Origin: an uncultured Gammaproteobacteria bacterium
GTDB lineage: Bacteria > Pseudomonadota > Gammaproteobacteria > Nitrosococcales > Methylophagaceae
Reading direction: 5' to 3'
DNA length: 64,000 nucleotides
NCBI GenBank assembly: GCA_905181885.1
Contig: CAJIZI010000003.1
Span: forward strand, 427,266-491,265
A model generated the notes under the pieces. It saw only the letters and a list, made by a program, of their open reading frames with translations. It was not told the origin of the DNA and did not search any database. A program made the translations under genes and the position numbers. Below are positions 28,055 through 38,140 of the stretch, piece after piece. Each line of letters starts with the position of its first letter. Position 1 is the stretch's first letter.

Positions 28055-28822
28055 CTATTTATCATAGCCAAAAAAATCACTAACTTTGGTGAGAAATAGA
28101 CTTGGGTATTCGGCATGGATCCAATGACCTGCCTGATTGATCGTTGTAATATCTACGTTTATAAAAATTTCTTTTATCATCACCTCATCAGCGTGCCCAA
28201 TATAATTTGATAAGCCAGCCTTTAGAAATAAAGTTGGTTTATCTATGAGCAACCCTTGGCAAACAGGCTCTAATAGTTGTGAATAGTTATCTGATAAGCC
28301 TTGAAGATTAATTCGCCATTGAATTCTGCCATCAATCACAGTCAAGTTCATCAATAAAAACTGCCTAATAGATTTATCTTTTATTGTGATGGCAAGAACC
28401 TCATCGGCCTCACTTCGTTTATTGAACTGGCTTAAATTTAAAGCTAATAATGCCTCGAAAATATCACCGTGGTTATCTAAGTAGAGCTTTGGTGCCATAT
28501 CCACTATTGCGAGTCGGCGTATTTTCTCTGCGTTACTAGCTGCCATTGCCATCGCAACTTTACCGCCAATAGAATGGCCAATTACATCTACTTGCGATAA
28601 ACCTAAATCTTTAATTAATTTAATAACATCACTTGCCATTTCATCATAACTAATTTTTTCGCTATGCGGAGATTTCCCATGATTGCGCAGGTCAACACTA
28701 ATTACTTGTACATGTACAGCTAGCTTCTTAGCTAGTCCTCGCCAGTTATCTGAGGAGCCAAATAAGCCATGCAATATAATTAACGGCTGTCCACTTCCTT
28801 GGCTCTGATAATATAAGTTCAT
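28055..28822 (-). CDS. ybfF: Alpha/beta hydrolase, YbfF esterase-like
   Basis: A 255-residue alpha/beta hydrolase. LHGLFGSSDNWRGLAKKL gives the oxyanion region, DLRNHGKSPHS precedes the nucleophile, VIGHSIGGKVAMAMA holds the catalytic Ser, and the C-terminal NQAGHWIHAEYP carries the catalytic His. The combination matches E. coli YbfF, an acyl-CoA/ester hydrolase. It is divergent from the small gene at 28887. The natural substrate is unknown. Confidence 0.9.
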   Translation of the reverse strand: MNLYYQSQGSGQPLIILHGLFGSSDNWRGLAKKLAVHVQVISVDLRNHGKSPHSEKISYDEMASDVIKLIKDLGLSQVDVIGHSIGGKVAMAMAASNAEKIRRLAIVDMAPKLYLDNHGDIFEALLALNLSQFNKRSEADEVLAITIKDKSIRQFLLMNLTVIDGRIQWRINLQGLSDNYSQLLEPVCQGLLIDKPTLFLKAGLSNYIGHADEVMIKEIFINVDITTINQAGHWIHAEYPSLFLTKVSDFFGYDK

Positions 28823-28886
28823 TATTTAGTTCTTTATAAATAGACCCGTTTATAATAGCGAGCTTTTACCTTGTTTGGATATTTTT

Positions 28887-29060
28887 ATGGAAGATGAAAC
28901 TGTACTCGTGATGTTAATTCAACAATACGCTAATCAATATGGTATTACATTCAGTTCTAAACATTTAGATGATCCTGATAAAAAAGCTCAATTAATAGGC
29001 CTTATTCAAGAGTCTCTTGCTGGTAAGCGAGGTGTTGTAACAGATGAGGACCTAAATTAG
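28887..29060 (+). CDS. Small conserved-looking acidic protein, function unknown
   Basis: A 57-residue protein (MEDETVLVMLIQQYANQYGI at the start) with no signal peptide or membrane segment. ATG at 28887 is preferred; a TTG at 28875 would add MDIF. It is acidic and helical by composition. It has its own 5' region (divergent from the esterase) and ends just before a strong terminator, which supports it being real, but I recognise no family. Confidence 0.65.
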   Translation: MEDETVLVMLIQQYANQYGITFSSKHLDDPDKKAQLIGLIQESLAGKRGVVTDEDLN

Positions 29061-29064
29061 GTAT

Positions 29065-29095
29065 AAAAAAGCCATCTTAAAGATGGCCTTTTTAA
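29065..29095. terminator. Bidirectional Rho-independent terminator between the small gene and fabB
   Basis: GCCATCTT and AGATGGC arms with a short loop, flanked by AAAAAA on the left and TTTTT on the right. It fits termination of the + strand small gene (stop at 29060) and of the - strand fabB (stop at 29113) equally. Confidence 0.85.
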
Positions 29096-29112
29096 ACATT
29101 TAAAAGTTTATC

Positions 29113-30330
29113 TTAATCAATACACTTTTCAAATACTAAACAAGCGTTCGTTCCACCAAAACCAAAACTGTTTGACATGATTGTTTTTAGACCAGCATTA
29201 TCTTTTCGCTCACGAATAATTCGTATGCCATCAGCTTCTGGATCCAGGTTATCAATATTAGCGGATGCCGCTATAAAATCATTTTTCATCATCAGTAAGC
29301 TATAAATAGCTTCTTGCACACCTGCTGCACCTAAAGAATGACCTGATAATGATTTAGTTGAGCCTACAATCGGAGTCTTATCACCAAATGTCTTCTTGAT
29401 CGCTCCAAGCTCTGCCAAGTCCCCAACAGGCGTACTCGTACCGTGAGCATTAATATAATCAATCGGTGCCTTTACAGTCGATATCGCTTGTTGCATGCAA
29501 CGAATTGCGCCTTCACCTGATGGTGCAACCATATCGTGACCATCAGATGTCGCACCATACCCCGTTAATTCAGCATAAATTTTAGCGCCACGAGCTTTGG
29601 CATGTTCATATTCCTCTAAAACTAATACACCACCTCCGCCTGCGATAACAAACCCATCGCGGTCAGCATCATAAGCTCTAGAGGCACTAGCAGGCTTATC
29701 GTTATACTTTGTAGACAACGCACCCATGGCATCGAATAGCGAACTCATTGTCCAGTGCTCTTCTTCTGCACCACCAGCAAATACAATATCTTGTTTACCT
29801 AGCTGGATTTGCTCCATGGCATTACCAATGCAGTGTGCGCTGGTCGCGCAGGCTGAAGACATAGAATAATTGACACCTTTTATTTTGAAAGGTGTCGCAA
29901 GACAAGCCGACGTAGTACTACCCATCACTTGAGTTACGCGATACGGTCCTACTCGTCGTAAGCCTTTGTCTCTGAGAATATCAGCTGCTTCTACTTGGTT
30001 TGACGATGAAGCACCACCTGAACCCATTACAAGCCCTGTACGAGGGTTAGAAACCTGCTCTTCGGTTAATCCTGCATCTGCAATAGCTTGTTGCATAGAA
30101 ATATAAGCGTAAGCCGCAGCGTCCCCCATGAAGCGTAGGACTTTCCGATCAATGTGTTCTTTAAAGTCAATATCCACCGAGCCAGCAACATGGCTACGAA
30201 AACCCATATCTGCGTATTCTTGCTTAAATCGAATACCTGAACGACCTTCTCTTAATGACTCTGTAACTGAGGCTGCATCTAGTCCAATACATGATGTGAT
30301 ACCTAACCCTGTGACAACAACACGTTTCAT
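29113..30330 (-). CDS. fabB: 3-oxoacyl-[acyl-carrier-protein] synthase I
   Basis: A 405-residue thiolase-fold KAS I that elongates acyl-ACP with malonyl-ACP and is required for unsaturated fatty acid synthesis. Catalytic residues are Cys in [11 protein letters not shown] (about residue 161), His in [11 protein letters not shown], and His in [11 protein letters not shown]; a Gly-rich C-terminal [11 protein letters not shown] follows. It lies 9 bp after fabA in the classical fabA-fabB operon. Confidence 0.96.
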   Translation of the reverse strand: MKRVVVTGLGITSCIGLDAASVTESLREGRSGIRFKQEYADMGFRSHVAGSVDIDFKEHIDRKVLRFMGDAAAYAYISMQQAIADAGLTEEQVSNPRTGLVMGSGGASSSNQVEAADILRDKGLRRVGPYRVTQVMGSTTSACLATPFKIKGVNYSMSSACATSAHCIGNAMEQIQLGKQDIVFAGGAEEEHWTMSSLFDAMGALSTKYNDKPASASRAYDADRDGFVIAGGGGVLVLEEYEHAKARGAKIYAELTGYGATSDGHDMVAPSGEGAIRCMQQAISTVKAPIDYINAHGTSTPVGDLAELGAIKKTFGDKTPIVGSTKSLSGHSLGAAGVQEAIYSLLMMKNDFIAASANIDNLDPEADGIRIIRERKDNAGLKTIMSNSFGFGGTNACLVFEKCID

Positions 30331-30339
30331 CTTAACTTC

Positions 30340-30855
30340 CTAAAAATTTTCTGTAGATGTGAATAGACCTACGCGTAGATCTTTTGCAGTATAAATTTCT
30401 CGCCCGTCGACAGAGACTGAGCCATCTGCGATTGCAAGAACTAGCTTTCGGGCAACAACACGTTTTAGATTGATTTTATATGTAACTTTTTTAGCTGTAG
30501 GCAGAACTTGTCCTGTGAACTTAACTTCACCAGCACCTAAAGCTCGACCTCGTCCGGGGTTACCATCCCATGCCAAGAAAAAACCAACGAGTTGCCACAT
30601 GGCGTCTAATCCCAGACAACCGGGCATAACAGGATCACCCGGGAAATGGCAATCAAAAAACCATAAGTCCGGTGTAATATCTAATTCTGCAATGATCTCT
30701 CCTTTCCCAAACTCCCCGCCACTATTTGAAATATGCGTGATTCTACTCATCATCAGCATATTAGGTGTGGGTAGTTGTGCATTGCCAGGACCGAACATTT
30801 TGCCCTGCCCTGATTCTAAAAGTTGCTCGTATGTAAACGAAGATTCTTGGCTCAT
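30340..30855 (-). CDS. fabA: 3-hydroxydecanoyl-ACP dehydratase/isomerase
   Basis: A 171-residue hotdog-fold enzyme which dehydrates 3-hydroxydecanoyl-ACP and isomerises trans-2- to cis-3-decenoyl-ACP, the branch point to unsaturated fatty acids. The active-site His is in [20 protein letters not shown] and the Asp in the following LDAMWQ. Length equals E. coli FabA (172). It is the first gene of fabA-fabB, with a 186-bp region to der. Confidence 0.96.
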   Translation of the reverse strand: MSQESSFTYEQLLESGQGKMFGPGNAQLPTPNMLMMSRITHISNSGGEFGKGEIIAELDITPDLWFFDCHFPGDPVMPGCLGLDAMWQLVGFFLAWDGNPGRGRALGAGEVKFTGQVLPTAKKVTYKINLKRVVARKLVLAIADGSVSVDGREIYTAKDLRVGLFTSTENF

Positions 30856-31041
30856 GAAATTCTCTAAAATCGCCTGATACTAGGCAAGTAGCTAATCATA
30901 TCACGCCCATCAACAAACAAGAAAAGTTCGTGAAATATTTCTTTATTTTACAAAAAAAAGACATGATATTAACATAATAAATATCTGCTTAACCGCCACA
31001 AAGTTCTGACGAGTCTGAGGAGTTAAAATATTATAACCCAA

Positions 31042-32442
31042 CTATTTACGTCGCTTTTCCATATGTTGACGTTTTCCGGCATAAGTAGGGGTCAATTTGT
31101 TTTTTCGGTTTTTAAATGGATTTTCGCTCTGCTTAAACTCAATCATTACCGGTGTACCGTGAAGTTTTAAGACATCTCTAAAAGTATTTTCTAAGTAGCG
31201 ACGATAGCTTTGCGGTGTAGAGCTTGTTTGATTCCCATGGATAATAATTCTAGGAGGATTTTTCCCGCCTAGGTGAGCGTAACGAAATTTAATTCTTCTT
31301 CCATGTACTAATGGTGGCTGATGACCAGAGACTGCATCTTCAAGAACTCTCGTTAGTCTTGGAGTTTGAAGTTGAGCCATAGCTGAATCGTAGGCTTGGT
31401 TGACTGATTTAAATAATAGTCCAACGCCGCTGCCTTCTAATGCAGAAATGAAGTGTGTTTTAGCAAAACTTAGAAAAGGTAACCGGCGCTCGACATTAGT
31501 AGCGACCCACTCACGTTCTGATTTTTCGAGACCATCCCATTTATTAACTGCTATTACTACAGCCCTTCCACTTTCGATAATCAGACCGGCAAGATGTAGA
31601 TCCTGCTCAACAATACCTTCATGAGCATCTAGTACTAAAATAACAACATTTGCCTCTTCTAATGCCTGAAGTGTTTTTACAATACTAAACTTTTCAAGCA
31701 TTTCAGACACTTTAGACCTTCTACGAACACCTGCAGTATCGATTAAAATATATTGTTTATCATTTTTTTCAAAAGGAATATAAATACTGTCTCTTGTCGT
31801 TCCGGGTTCATCGTATGCTACAACTCGCTCTTCACCCATAAGACGATTAATTAGTGTTGATTTACCAACATTAGGCCTACCCATAATAGCTAAGCGTATA
31901 GTATTGGAGTCATCGGGTTTTTCATCATCTTGGTGATTTTGACTGACTACACTCGGTAATTTCTCTCGTAATGTCGACAGTAACGTTACGAAACCTCGGT
32001 TTTGGGTTGCTGAAATCACTTGTGGTTCACCCAAACCAAGTGCATAAAACTCTGCAGCCATCACTTCTTGGCGCTCGCCTTCAGATTTGTTAACCACTAG
32101 GATAACTGGTCTATCTGCATTTCGTAGTTGTGTTGCCACATCTTGATCTGCTGCCGTAAGACCAGCTCGGCCGTCAACTAAAAAGAAAATCATGTCTGCT
32201 TCTTCAATAGCCAACTGTGCCTGTTGGCGCATCAGACCCGACATATCGTCTGAGCCCTTTGTTAAACCACCAGTATCAATTAAAATAAATGCACAGCCTT
32301 CCATTTCAGCCGTACCATAAATTCTATCTCGTGTTAGACCTGCATGATCAGCAACTAAGGCATCTCGACTACGTGTTAATTTATTAAATAGAGTAGATTT
32401 GCCAACGTTTGGACGCCCAACTAGTGCAATAATAGGTTTCAT
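31042..32442 (-). CDS. der: Ribosome assembly GTPase Der
   Basis: A 466-residue protein with two tandem GTPase domains, the hallmark of Der/EngA. Each has GRPNVGKST (residues about 8-16 and about 192-200), and switch/G3-G4 motifs DTGG and NKSE in the first, DTAGVRR and NKWD in the second; a KH-like C-terminal domain follows with RYLENTFRDVLKLHGTPV. It acts in 50S subunit assembly. The start is taken at 32442 (MKPIIALVG), 5 bp after bamB; an upstream start at 32481 would overlap bamB heavily. Confidence 0.95.
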   Translation of the reverse strand: MKPIIALVGRPNVGKSTLFNKLTRSRDALVADHAGLTRDRIYGTAEMEGCAFILIDTGGLTKGSDDMSGLMRQQAQLAIEEADMIFFLVDGRAGLTAADQDVATQLRNADRPVILVVNKSEGERQEVMAAEFYALGLGEPQVISATQNRGFVTLLSTLREKLPSVVSQNHQDDEKPDDSNTIRLAIMGRPNVGKSTLINRLMGEERVVAYDEPGTTRDSIYIPFEKNDKQYILIDTAGVRRRSKVSEMLEKFSIVKTLQALEEANVVILVLDAHEGIVEQDLHLAGLIIESGRAVVIAVNKWDGLEKSEREWVATNVERRLPFLSFAKTHFISALEGSGVGLLFKSVNQAYDSAMAQLQTPRLTRVLEDAVSGHQPPLVHGRRIKFRYAHLGGKNPPRIIIHGNQTSSTPQSYRRYLENTFRDVLKLHGTPVMIEFKQSENPFKNRKNKLTPTYAGKRQHMEKRRK

Positions 32443-32446
32443 TAAT

Positions 32447-33621
32447 TCAAGGGATCCGAATAGCTGCAACGGTACCGTCAATTGCTGAGATGTAAACTAA
32501 ACCATCCCCAACAACGGGCTTACTTCTTATTGCATCGGTAGATAATCTCACCCTGGCGACAAAACTACCGTCTTCACGAGAAAGCCAATGTATGTAACCA
32601 TCATAATCACCAACAATAACATAATCGCCAACAATAACAGGTGCCGTTATATTGCGTCGTAGTAGCTCAGTTTGGCGCCATAGTCCATTCCCGAACCATC
32701 TTGTATTGCCCAAACATAATTATTTTCATCACTCACGTAAATAGCTTCGTTTGGTGCGACATCTATGCCTGCACGCGAAGACATTTCTCTTTTCCAGAGC
32801 ACTCTCCCTGTTTCAACATCAAGTGCGGCAAGGTTACCATGATAAGCAACTGCATAAATTCTACTACCTTTACTTACAAGTTCAGAATCAATATCTACCA
32901 GCCGGTCTATTTCTGTTCGGCCACTCGATACGGCCACACTTTTTTCCCAAATCACTTTTCCATCAGAAATAGATAGCGCAACTAACTTTCCATTGGCGTA
33001 ACCAACAATCGCTTTATCATCAACAATCGCAGGTGGACCTGCTCCTCGTAAGCTTAAAAGTGGAACAGAACGTTGATAATTCCATAGTACCTCGCCATCC
33101 TTAACGGAAAGCCCGCTCATTCTGCCATCAGCTGTTCTAGCAATAACAACACCTAATGCAGCTTTAGGTGGTGTAAGAACTTCGCTAGTTAACCGTATAC
33201 GCCATATAAATTCACCGCTACTTTCATTCAAGGCAATAACTTCGCCTTCTTGAGTACCTACTAAAATTAACCCTTCGCCTCCACCTGGACCAGCAACAAC
33301 TGGAACTTCTAGCTCTATTTGCCAATTTAACTGACCAGTCAATCCGTTGTAACTGTTCACTTCACCATTTTGATCATTAACAATAACATTACCATTTTGC
33401 AACAAGGCTCTAAGATCGCTATATTTGTTTTTAGCACCATCACCTGTACTTTTGGACCAAACAACTTCAGGTTCAAATTTAGCTTCAAAATCAATTAATT
33501 CAGCAGGTGGTAAAACTAGATCATCAGATATGAGCCAATCAGGTACCTTGCCTGAACAAGCAGTCAACATTGAAATTAAACCCAAAACAACTAGTTTTCT
33601 AGAAATATACATTATTTTCAT
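32447..33621 (-). CDS. bamB: Outer-membrane protein assembly factor BamB (one frameshift)
   Basis: A lipoprotein beta-propeller of the BAM complex. The signal peptide ends in the lipobox LTAC, followed by PQQ-like repeats (GLTGQLNWQ, GEVIWEKS, TGRVLWKRE, DGSFVARVR). The open frame from 33621 runs into a stop near 32647, while the last about 85 residues (NGLWRQTELLRRNITAPVIV onward) continue in a shifted frame. A single missing base near 32693, in GATGGTTCGGGAATGG, restores about 390 residues, the normal length. Its start overlaps the yfgM stop (ATGA). The shift probably reflects sequencing error. Confidence 0.88.
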
Positions 33622-34251
33622 GACCCCGCCACATCATCAAGTTTTAATTTTAGAACTAAACCGCGCGGATCACTCTGCTCTAATGAACTCAATGCAGTAG
33701 CGTATGCAATAGCTGCTTCAGACCTTTTCCCTTGGGAAATATAGATATCACCAGTTAATTCATTAATTAGTGATTTAAACTCTGTTGCTTGTACTTCTGT
33801 AACAACCGTCAGGGCTTGTCTAAAATGACCTTGGTCCAACAATAAACGACCCAGTCTTAATCTTGCGATATTGATGTGACCACTTAAGTCCCCATTGCTA
33901 ATAACCCAGTCTTAGATAGGGCTTAGCACTTTCAATATTGCCACTACCTACATTATATTTTGCCATTTCAAATGCGGCAAATATTGCATAAGGTGTTGAA
34001 GAATAGCTACTAAACAACTCGTCAACTATGGGCTCAGCTTCTGCTATCTTTCCTTCAGCAATTAATTGTGATGTCTGTTGGTACAAAAATGATGCATTTG
34101 CTGATAACATTTTCTCTTGTGATAGCCAATACCGACCGCTCAGTAATATAGCAATTCCCAAGACAACTCCCGCAATTACTGATAGGCCATTTTCACGCCA
34201 CCAACGCTTAATATCTTCGCCTTTTTCTTCGTCTGATGCGTAAATATCCAC
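33618..34251 (-). CDS. yfgM: YfgM-type tetratricopeptide membrane protein (one frameshift)
   Basis: N-terminal cytoplasmic tail with EEKGEDIKRWWRENG, one membrane helix (about residues 22-40), then periplasmic TPR-like helices, the YfgM (UPF0070) plan; E. coli YfgM links SecYEG to periplasmic chaperones. The first 117 codons (33898-34251) end in LRLGY; the C-terminal part (SGHINIARLRLGRLLLDQGH onward to 33618) follows in another frame. A single extra base near 33905 joins them, giving about 211 residues. It heads yfgM-bamB-der; hisS, usually upstream, is not here. Confidence 0.85.
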
Positions 34252-34376
34252 GTTAACCCCCTCTAAATACTAATGATACCTAAATTAAAAGATGCTGAAA
34301 TTTTAAACATGAAATTATACGTTAAAGTCACCTTATGATGTTGATATGTTGTGTGAACGATTACCCGTACCTCAAT

Positions 34377-34393
34377 TGTACTAATTTGGTGCA
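34377..34393 (+). promoter_or_regulatory. NtrC-type binding site upstream of amt
   Basis: TGTACTAATTTGGTGCA matches the enterobacterial NtrC consensus (TGCACC, five-base AT centre, GGTGCA) with dyad symmetry and two changes in the left arm. It lies about 95 bp upstream of the sigma-54 promoter, a normal enhancer distance. Confidence 0.65.
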
Positions 34394-34485
34394 TTAAATT
34401 TATCTACGCACTGTATTTGAGCAATAATTCAAACTCTAACCTTCATTCCTATACACAATACTACTTAAACAGTGGGTGTAATATT

Positions 34486-34502
34486 CTGGTGCGGTTCTTG
34501 CT
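34486..34502 (+). promoter_or_regulatory. Sigma-54 (RpoN) promoter for amt
   Basis: CTGGTGCGGTTCTTGCT matches YTGGCACGRNNNTTGCW with only two differences. The invariant GG (-24) and GC (-12) are both present with exactly 10 bases between them. It is 38 bp upstream of the GTG start of amt. Confidence 0.75.
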
Positions 34503-34539
34503 TCAAGATATCTTTATTATTTAATTTAAGGATAAGATT

Positions 34540-35724
34540 GTGGAAAGTTCAACTGATGTCCTCTTCATCTTGTTAGGTGCCATCATGGTCCTTGCCATGC
34601 ATGCTGGTTTCGCTTTTTTAGAAGTTGGGACAGTCCGTAAGAAAAACCAAGTCAATGCCTTGGTCAAAATTATTATGGACTTTGCAATTTCAACTATTGC
34701 CTACTTCTTTATTGGATATGGAATTGCTTATGGTATCGACTTCCTTCAACCAGGGCCTTCATTAATTGATAGTAATGGTTATGCCTTGGTTAAGTTCTTC
34801 TTCTTGATGACTTTTGCTGCTGCTATTCCAGCCATTGTATCTGGTGGTATTGCTGAGCGAGCTAAATTTAACCCTCAACTTATCGCAACCTTCTTATTGG
34901 CGGGTTTCCTATATCCCTTTTTCGAGGGAATAAGTTGGAACGGTGCTTATGGTATACAAGACTGGCTTGCAAATACTTATGGCTTTGGATTTCATGATTT
35001 TGCAGGTTCCATTGTCGTTCATGCTTTTGGTGGCTGGGTAGCACTTTCTGCTGTACTTTTATTAGGTCCACGCCATGGTCGTTATGGAAAAAAAGGGGAA
35101 ATTTTTGCACATCCCCCCTCAAATATACCTTTCTTAGCACTAGGTGCTTGGATTCTAACTGTTGGCTGGTTTGGTTTTAATGTCATGTCTGCTCAAGAGG
35201 TTGGAGGTATTAGTGGCTTGGTTGCTGTCAATTCACTCATGGCTATGGTCGGCGGTACAATAATGGCATGTTTAGTCGGTCGTAATGACCCTGGGTTTGT
35301 ACATAATGGTCCATTGGCAGGCTTAGTTGCAATCTGTGCGGGCTCAGACATAATGCACCCTCTTGGTGCATTAATCACTGGTGGAATTGCAGGTGCTTTA
35401 TTTGTTTATGCGTTCACTCTTACACAAAATAAATGGAAAATAGACGACGTTCTGGGTGTTTGGCCATTACATGGGCTTTGTGGTGTTTGGGGTGGTATCG
35501 CTGCTGGTATTTTTGGTCAATTATCATTTGGAGGTTTGGGCGGTGTTAGTATGATGTCACAAATTATCGGCACCGTATTAGGCGTGACTATCGCATTTGT
35601 TGGCGGCTTAATTATTTATGGCGGCCTTAAGATATTCTTGGGCCTGCGTTTAACTCAAGAAGAGGAATTCAACGGAGCAGACCTAAGCATTCATAAAGTC
35701 AGTTCAACTCCTGCAGACGATTAG
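34540..35724 (+). CDS. amt: Ammonium transporter
   Basis: A 394-residue Amt/MEP/Rh family protein with about 11 membrane helices. The twin pore histidines are in GSIVVHAFGGW (first) and WPLHGLCGVWGGI (second); AERAKFN and AGFLYPFFEGISWNGAYG are family segments. Start is GTG at 34540, preceded by TAAGGATA. There is no glnK next to it, unlike the common glnK-amtB pair. A sigma-54 promoter and NtrC-type site lie upstream, so induction under nitrogen limitation is expected. It imports ammonium, which may cooperate with the amide channel at 17.1 kb. Confidence 0.94.
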   Translation: MESSTDVLFILLGAIMVLAMHAGFAFLEVGTVRKKNQVNALVKIIMDFAISTIAYFFIGYGIAYGIDFLQPGPSLIDSNGYALVKFFFLMTFAAAIPAIVSGGIAERAKFNPQLIATFLLAGFLYPFFEGISWNGAYGIQDWLANTYGFGFHDFAGSIVVHAFGGWVALSAVLLLGPRHGRYGKKGEIFAHPPSNIPFLALGAWILTVGWFGFNVMSAQEVGGISGLVAVNSLMAMVGGTIMACLVGRNDPGFVHNGPLAGLVAICAGSDIMHPLGALITGGIAGALFVYAFTLTQNKWKIDDVLGVWPLHGLCGVWGGIAAGIFGQLSFGGLGGVSMMSQIIGTVLGVTIAFVGGLIIYGGLKIFLGLRLTQEEEFNGADLSIHKVSSTPADD

Positions 35725-35729
35725 CCATT

Positions 35730-35765
35730 AAAAAAGGGCTTTGTGAATTACAAAGCCCTTTTTTA
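35730..35765. terminator. Bidirectional Rho-independent terminator between amt and lpxA
   Basis: Arms AAAAAGGGCTTTGT and ACAAAGCCCTTTTT with a 5-nt loop: a perfect 14-bp stem with A-run and T-run flanks, 6 bp after the amt stop. It also ends the convergent lpxA transcript. Confidence 0.9.
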
Positions 35766-35786
35766 TTGAGTAACTATAGGAAAAAA

Positions 35787-36557
35787 CTACCTAATAATGC
35801 CACCCTCCTGCTGATCTAGAAATGTCGTATAAAGACTCAATTCTGAATTAAAACCCTCTAACTCTTGTATTGCAAGACTCGCCTCACCAATCTTCAGACT
35901 CAAACGATAGGTCAGTTTGTATGCCTGCTTGATACTCTTGATTTGATGAACCGTAAAGTCATTTCGACGTAAGCCTTCTGTATTAATACCGACGGGTTTA
36001 GCCATATGACCTGATACCAATATATATGGTGGAACATTACGTGAAATTACACTTCCCATCGCGCTAAAGGCATATGAGCCAATATGAGTAAACTGACTGA
36101 CGAGACTAAAACCACCCAAAATAACAAAATCATCAATAATGACGTGTCCTGCTAAGGTGGTGTTATTAGCAAAAATATTTTCGTTCCCAATAATACAATC
36201 ATGTGCAATATGGACGTAAGCCATGATCCAGTTATTACTGCCAATCTTTGTAATACCCCCACCTTGTGCAGTCCCACGATTTATTGTCACACTTTCACGT
36301 ATTAAATTATTATCACCAATTTCTAATAATGTCGGCTCACCAGCATACTTTTTATCCTGAGGAACTTCACCAACAGATGAAAATTGATATATATGATTAT
36401 TCTTACCTATTTTCGTCGGGCCTTTTATGACGACATGAGATTCAATTTGACAGCCACTACCAATTTCAACGTTAGCACCAATAATAGTATATGGACCGAT
36501 AGAAACATCATCAGCAATAATGGCCGATGGGTCGACAATTACTGTCTTATGGATCAT
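35787..36557 (-). CDS. lpxA: UDP-N-acetylglucosamine acyltransferase
   Basis: A 256-residue left-handed beta-helix acyltransferase that starts lipid A synthesis by moving 3-hydroxyacyl from ACP to UDP-GlcNAc. The catalytic His is in [18 protein letters not shown] (about residue 118), with many hexapeptide repeats. It overlaps the fabZ stop by 4 bp. It is the last gene of the long envelope operon; lpxB, which often follows, is not here. Confidence 0.95.
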   Translation of the reverse strand: MIHKTVIVDPSAIIADDVSIGPYTIIGANVEIGSGCQIESHVVIKGPTKIGKNNHIYQFSSVGEVPQDKKYAGEPTLLEIGDNNLIRESVTINRGTAQGGGITKIGSNNWIMAYVHIAHDCIIGNENIFANNTTLAGHVIIDDFVILGGFSLVSQFTHIGSYAFSAMGSVISRNVPPYILVSGHMAKPVGINTEGLRRNDFTVHQIKSIKQAYKLTYRLSLKIGEASLAIQELEGFNSELSLYTTFLDQQEGGIIR

Positions 36558-37003
36558 GGATTAATTGCTTGGTTGGTGCACATAATATCAGCACTGACAA
36601 CCATCTCACCATCTACGGTGGCTTCCCCAGAAAATTTCCATAAATTACGTTTATGCTTAACTAGCTTCACTTCTAATCTAATTTGGTCGCCCGGTTCTGT
36701 AGGTCTTTTAAAACGTGCATTATCAATACCTGCAAGGTAATAAAGTTCTTGCTCAGATCTTAATTCAGCTGCAGTTTTAAATGCTAATAAGCCAGTTGCT
36801 TGTGCTAATGATTCAAGAATTAGTACACCTGGCATGATTACACGCTGTGGGAAATGTCCTGTAAACTGTGGCTCATTAAATGTAATATTCTTTATACCAA
36901 CCAAATACTCTCCTGGGACATAGTCGATAACACGATCTATTAGGAGAAAAGGATAGCGATGTGGCAGCAAACTTTGAATTTCGTGTATATCAATGGTATT
37001 CAA
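36554..37003 (-). CDS. fabZ: 3-hydroxyacyl-[acyl-carrier-protein] dehydratase FabZ
   Basis: A 149-residue hotdog dehydratase of fatty acid elongation. The family opening [17 protein letters not shown] is present, and the catalytic motif is [19 protein letters not shown] with the active-site His and Glu. It sits between lpxD and lpxA, the usual place, and helps share acyl-ACP between phospholipid and lipid A synthesis. Confidence 0.95.
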   Translation of the reverse strand: MNTIDIHEIQSLLPHRYPFLLIDRVIDYVPGEYLVGIKNITFNEPQFTGHFPQRVIMPGVLILESLAQATGLLAFKTAAELRSEQELYYLAGIDNARFKRPTEPGDQIRLEVKLVKHKRNLWKFSGEATVDGEMVVSADIMCTNQAINP

Positions 37004-37098
37004 TCTTTTAATCCTTTTACTTTGTCTCTGTTTAATATGACATAAACATCTTTATCTTTCATGCTGCCCAACACTAAAATAGAATTAATTTTATTGGG

Positions 37099-38124
37099 TT
37101 ACTTTGTTATATTTCCGATATCAGGATGCTCAAGCTTTTTCACACGTGCAGCAAGTTTGTCCATCTGACGATATCTCACTACATTTTTATGCCATTGAGA
37201 GCTCGGTTCTGCAGGTATCCCTGAGGAGTATATGCCAGCTTTTGTAAGTGATTTTGTTACCATCGACATCCCTGTGATCATCACGTTATCAACAATTTCG
37301 ATATGACCGCCAATTCCCACGCCTCCGCCGATAATACAGTTCTCACCGATAATAGTACTACCAGCAATTCCTGAACAGCCAGCTATTACTGTATTATTTC
37401 CAATAATAACATTGTGACCAACTTGAATTTGGTTGTCTAATTTAACACCATCCCCAATGACGGTATCTTCAATCGCGCCTCTATCAACTGTAGTATTTGC
37501 ACCTATTTCAACATCATTACCAATTTTAACACCGCCAATCTGTGGGATTTTAATCCATTTTCCTTTGTCATTGACTATACCAAAACCATCAGCGCCTATG
37601 ACAACACCGGGGTGAATCACAACATTCTTACCTATTTCAACACCATGACAGATCGTGACATTTGCGGCTATTAGAGTACCTTCACCAATGATAACTCCAT
37701 CTTGCAATACTGTACCTGCGCCTATAATAACTCTGTCAGCCAATTTAACATTGGCCTCAATCACTACTTGAGGTCCAATGGATACAGTTTTTGAAATATT
37801 AACATTCGATTCAACCATCGCGGTGTCTGAGATGCCTGTTGTTATCTTTTTCGGTGGGTTTAATAGAGTCGCTATTTTTGCATAAGCAATATATGGATCG
37901 TCAACGACAATCGCACTGTTCTTCACAAGCGACGCCATTTCTTTACTGACAATCACTGCTCCTGCTTGTGAAGTCGGCAAGTATTTTTTATATTTACTAT
38001 TCGCTAAAAAACTGATTTGTTGGCTGTTAGCAGCTTGTAATGTTGATACATTAGAGATTTTGCATTCCGCATCTCCAATAATAACACCATCAACATGAAG
38101 TGCTATTTGGGCTAAGGTCAACAT
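37099..38124 (-). CDS. lpxD: UDP-3-O-(3-hydroxyacyl)glucosamine N-acyltransferase
   Basis: A 341-residue LpxD: N-terminal uridine-binding domain (residues 1-100) with ISFLANSKYKKYLPTSQAGA, then a beta-helix of hexapeptide repeats, and a C-terminal helical tail. The catalytic-type His is in DNQIQVGHNVIIGNNTVIAG (residue about 240). It adds the second acyl chain to lipid A precursor. It is 16 bp after skp and 95 bp before fabZ. Confidence 0.95.
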   Translation of the reverse strand: MLTLAQIALHVDGVIIGDAECKISNVSTLQAANSQQISFLANSKYKKYLPTSQAGAVIVSKEMASLVKNSAIVVDDPYIAYAKIATLLNPPKKITTGISDTAMVESNVNISKTVSIGPQVVIEANVKLADRVIIGAGTVLQDGVIIGEGTLIAANVTICHGVEIGKNVVIHPGVVIGADGFGIVNDKGKWIKIPQIGGVKIGNDVEIGANTTVDRGAIEDTVIGDGVKLDNQIQVGHNVIIGNNTVIAGCSGIAGSTIIGENCIIGGGVGIGGHIEIVDNVMITGMSMVTKSLTKAGIYSSGIPAEPSSQWHKNVVRYRQMDKLAARVKKLEHPDIGNITK

Positions 38125-38140
38125 TTTATTTTGAAAAACG

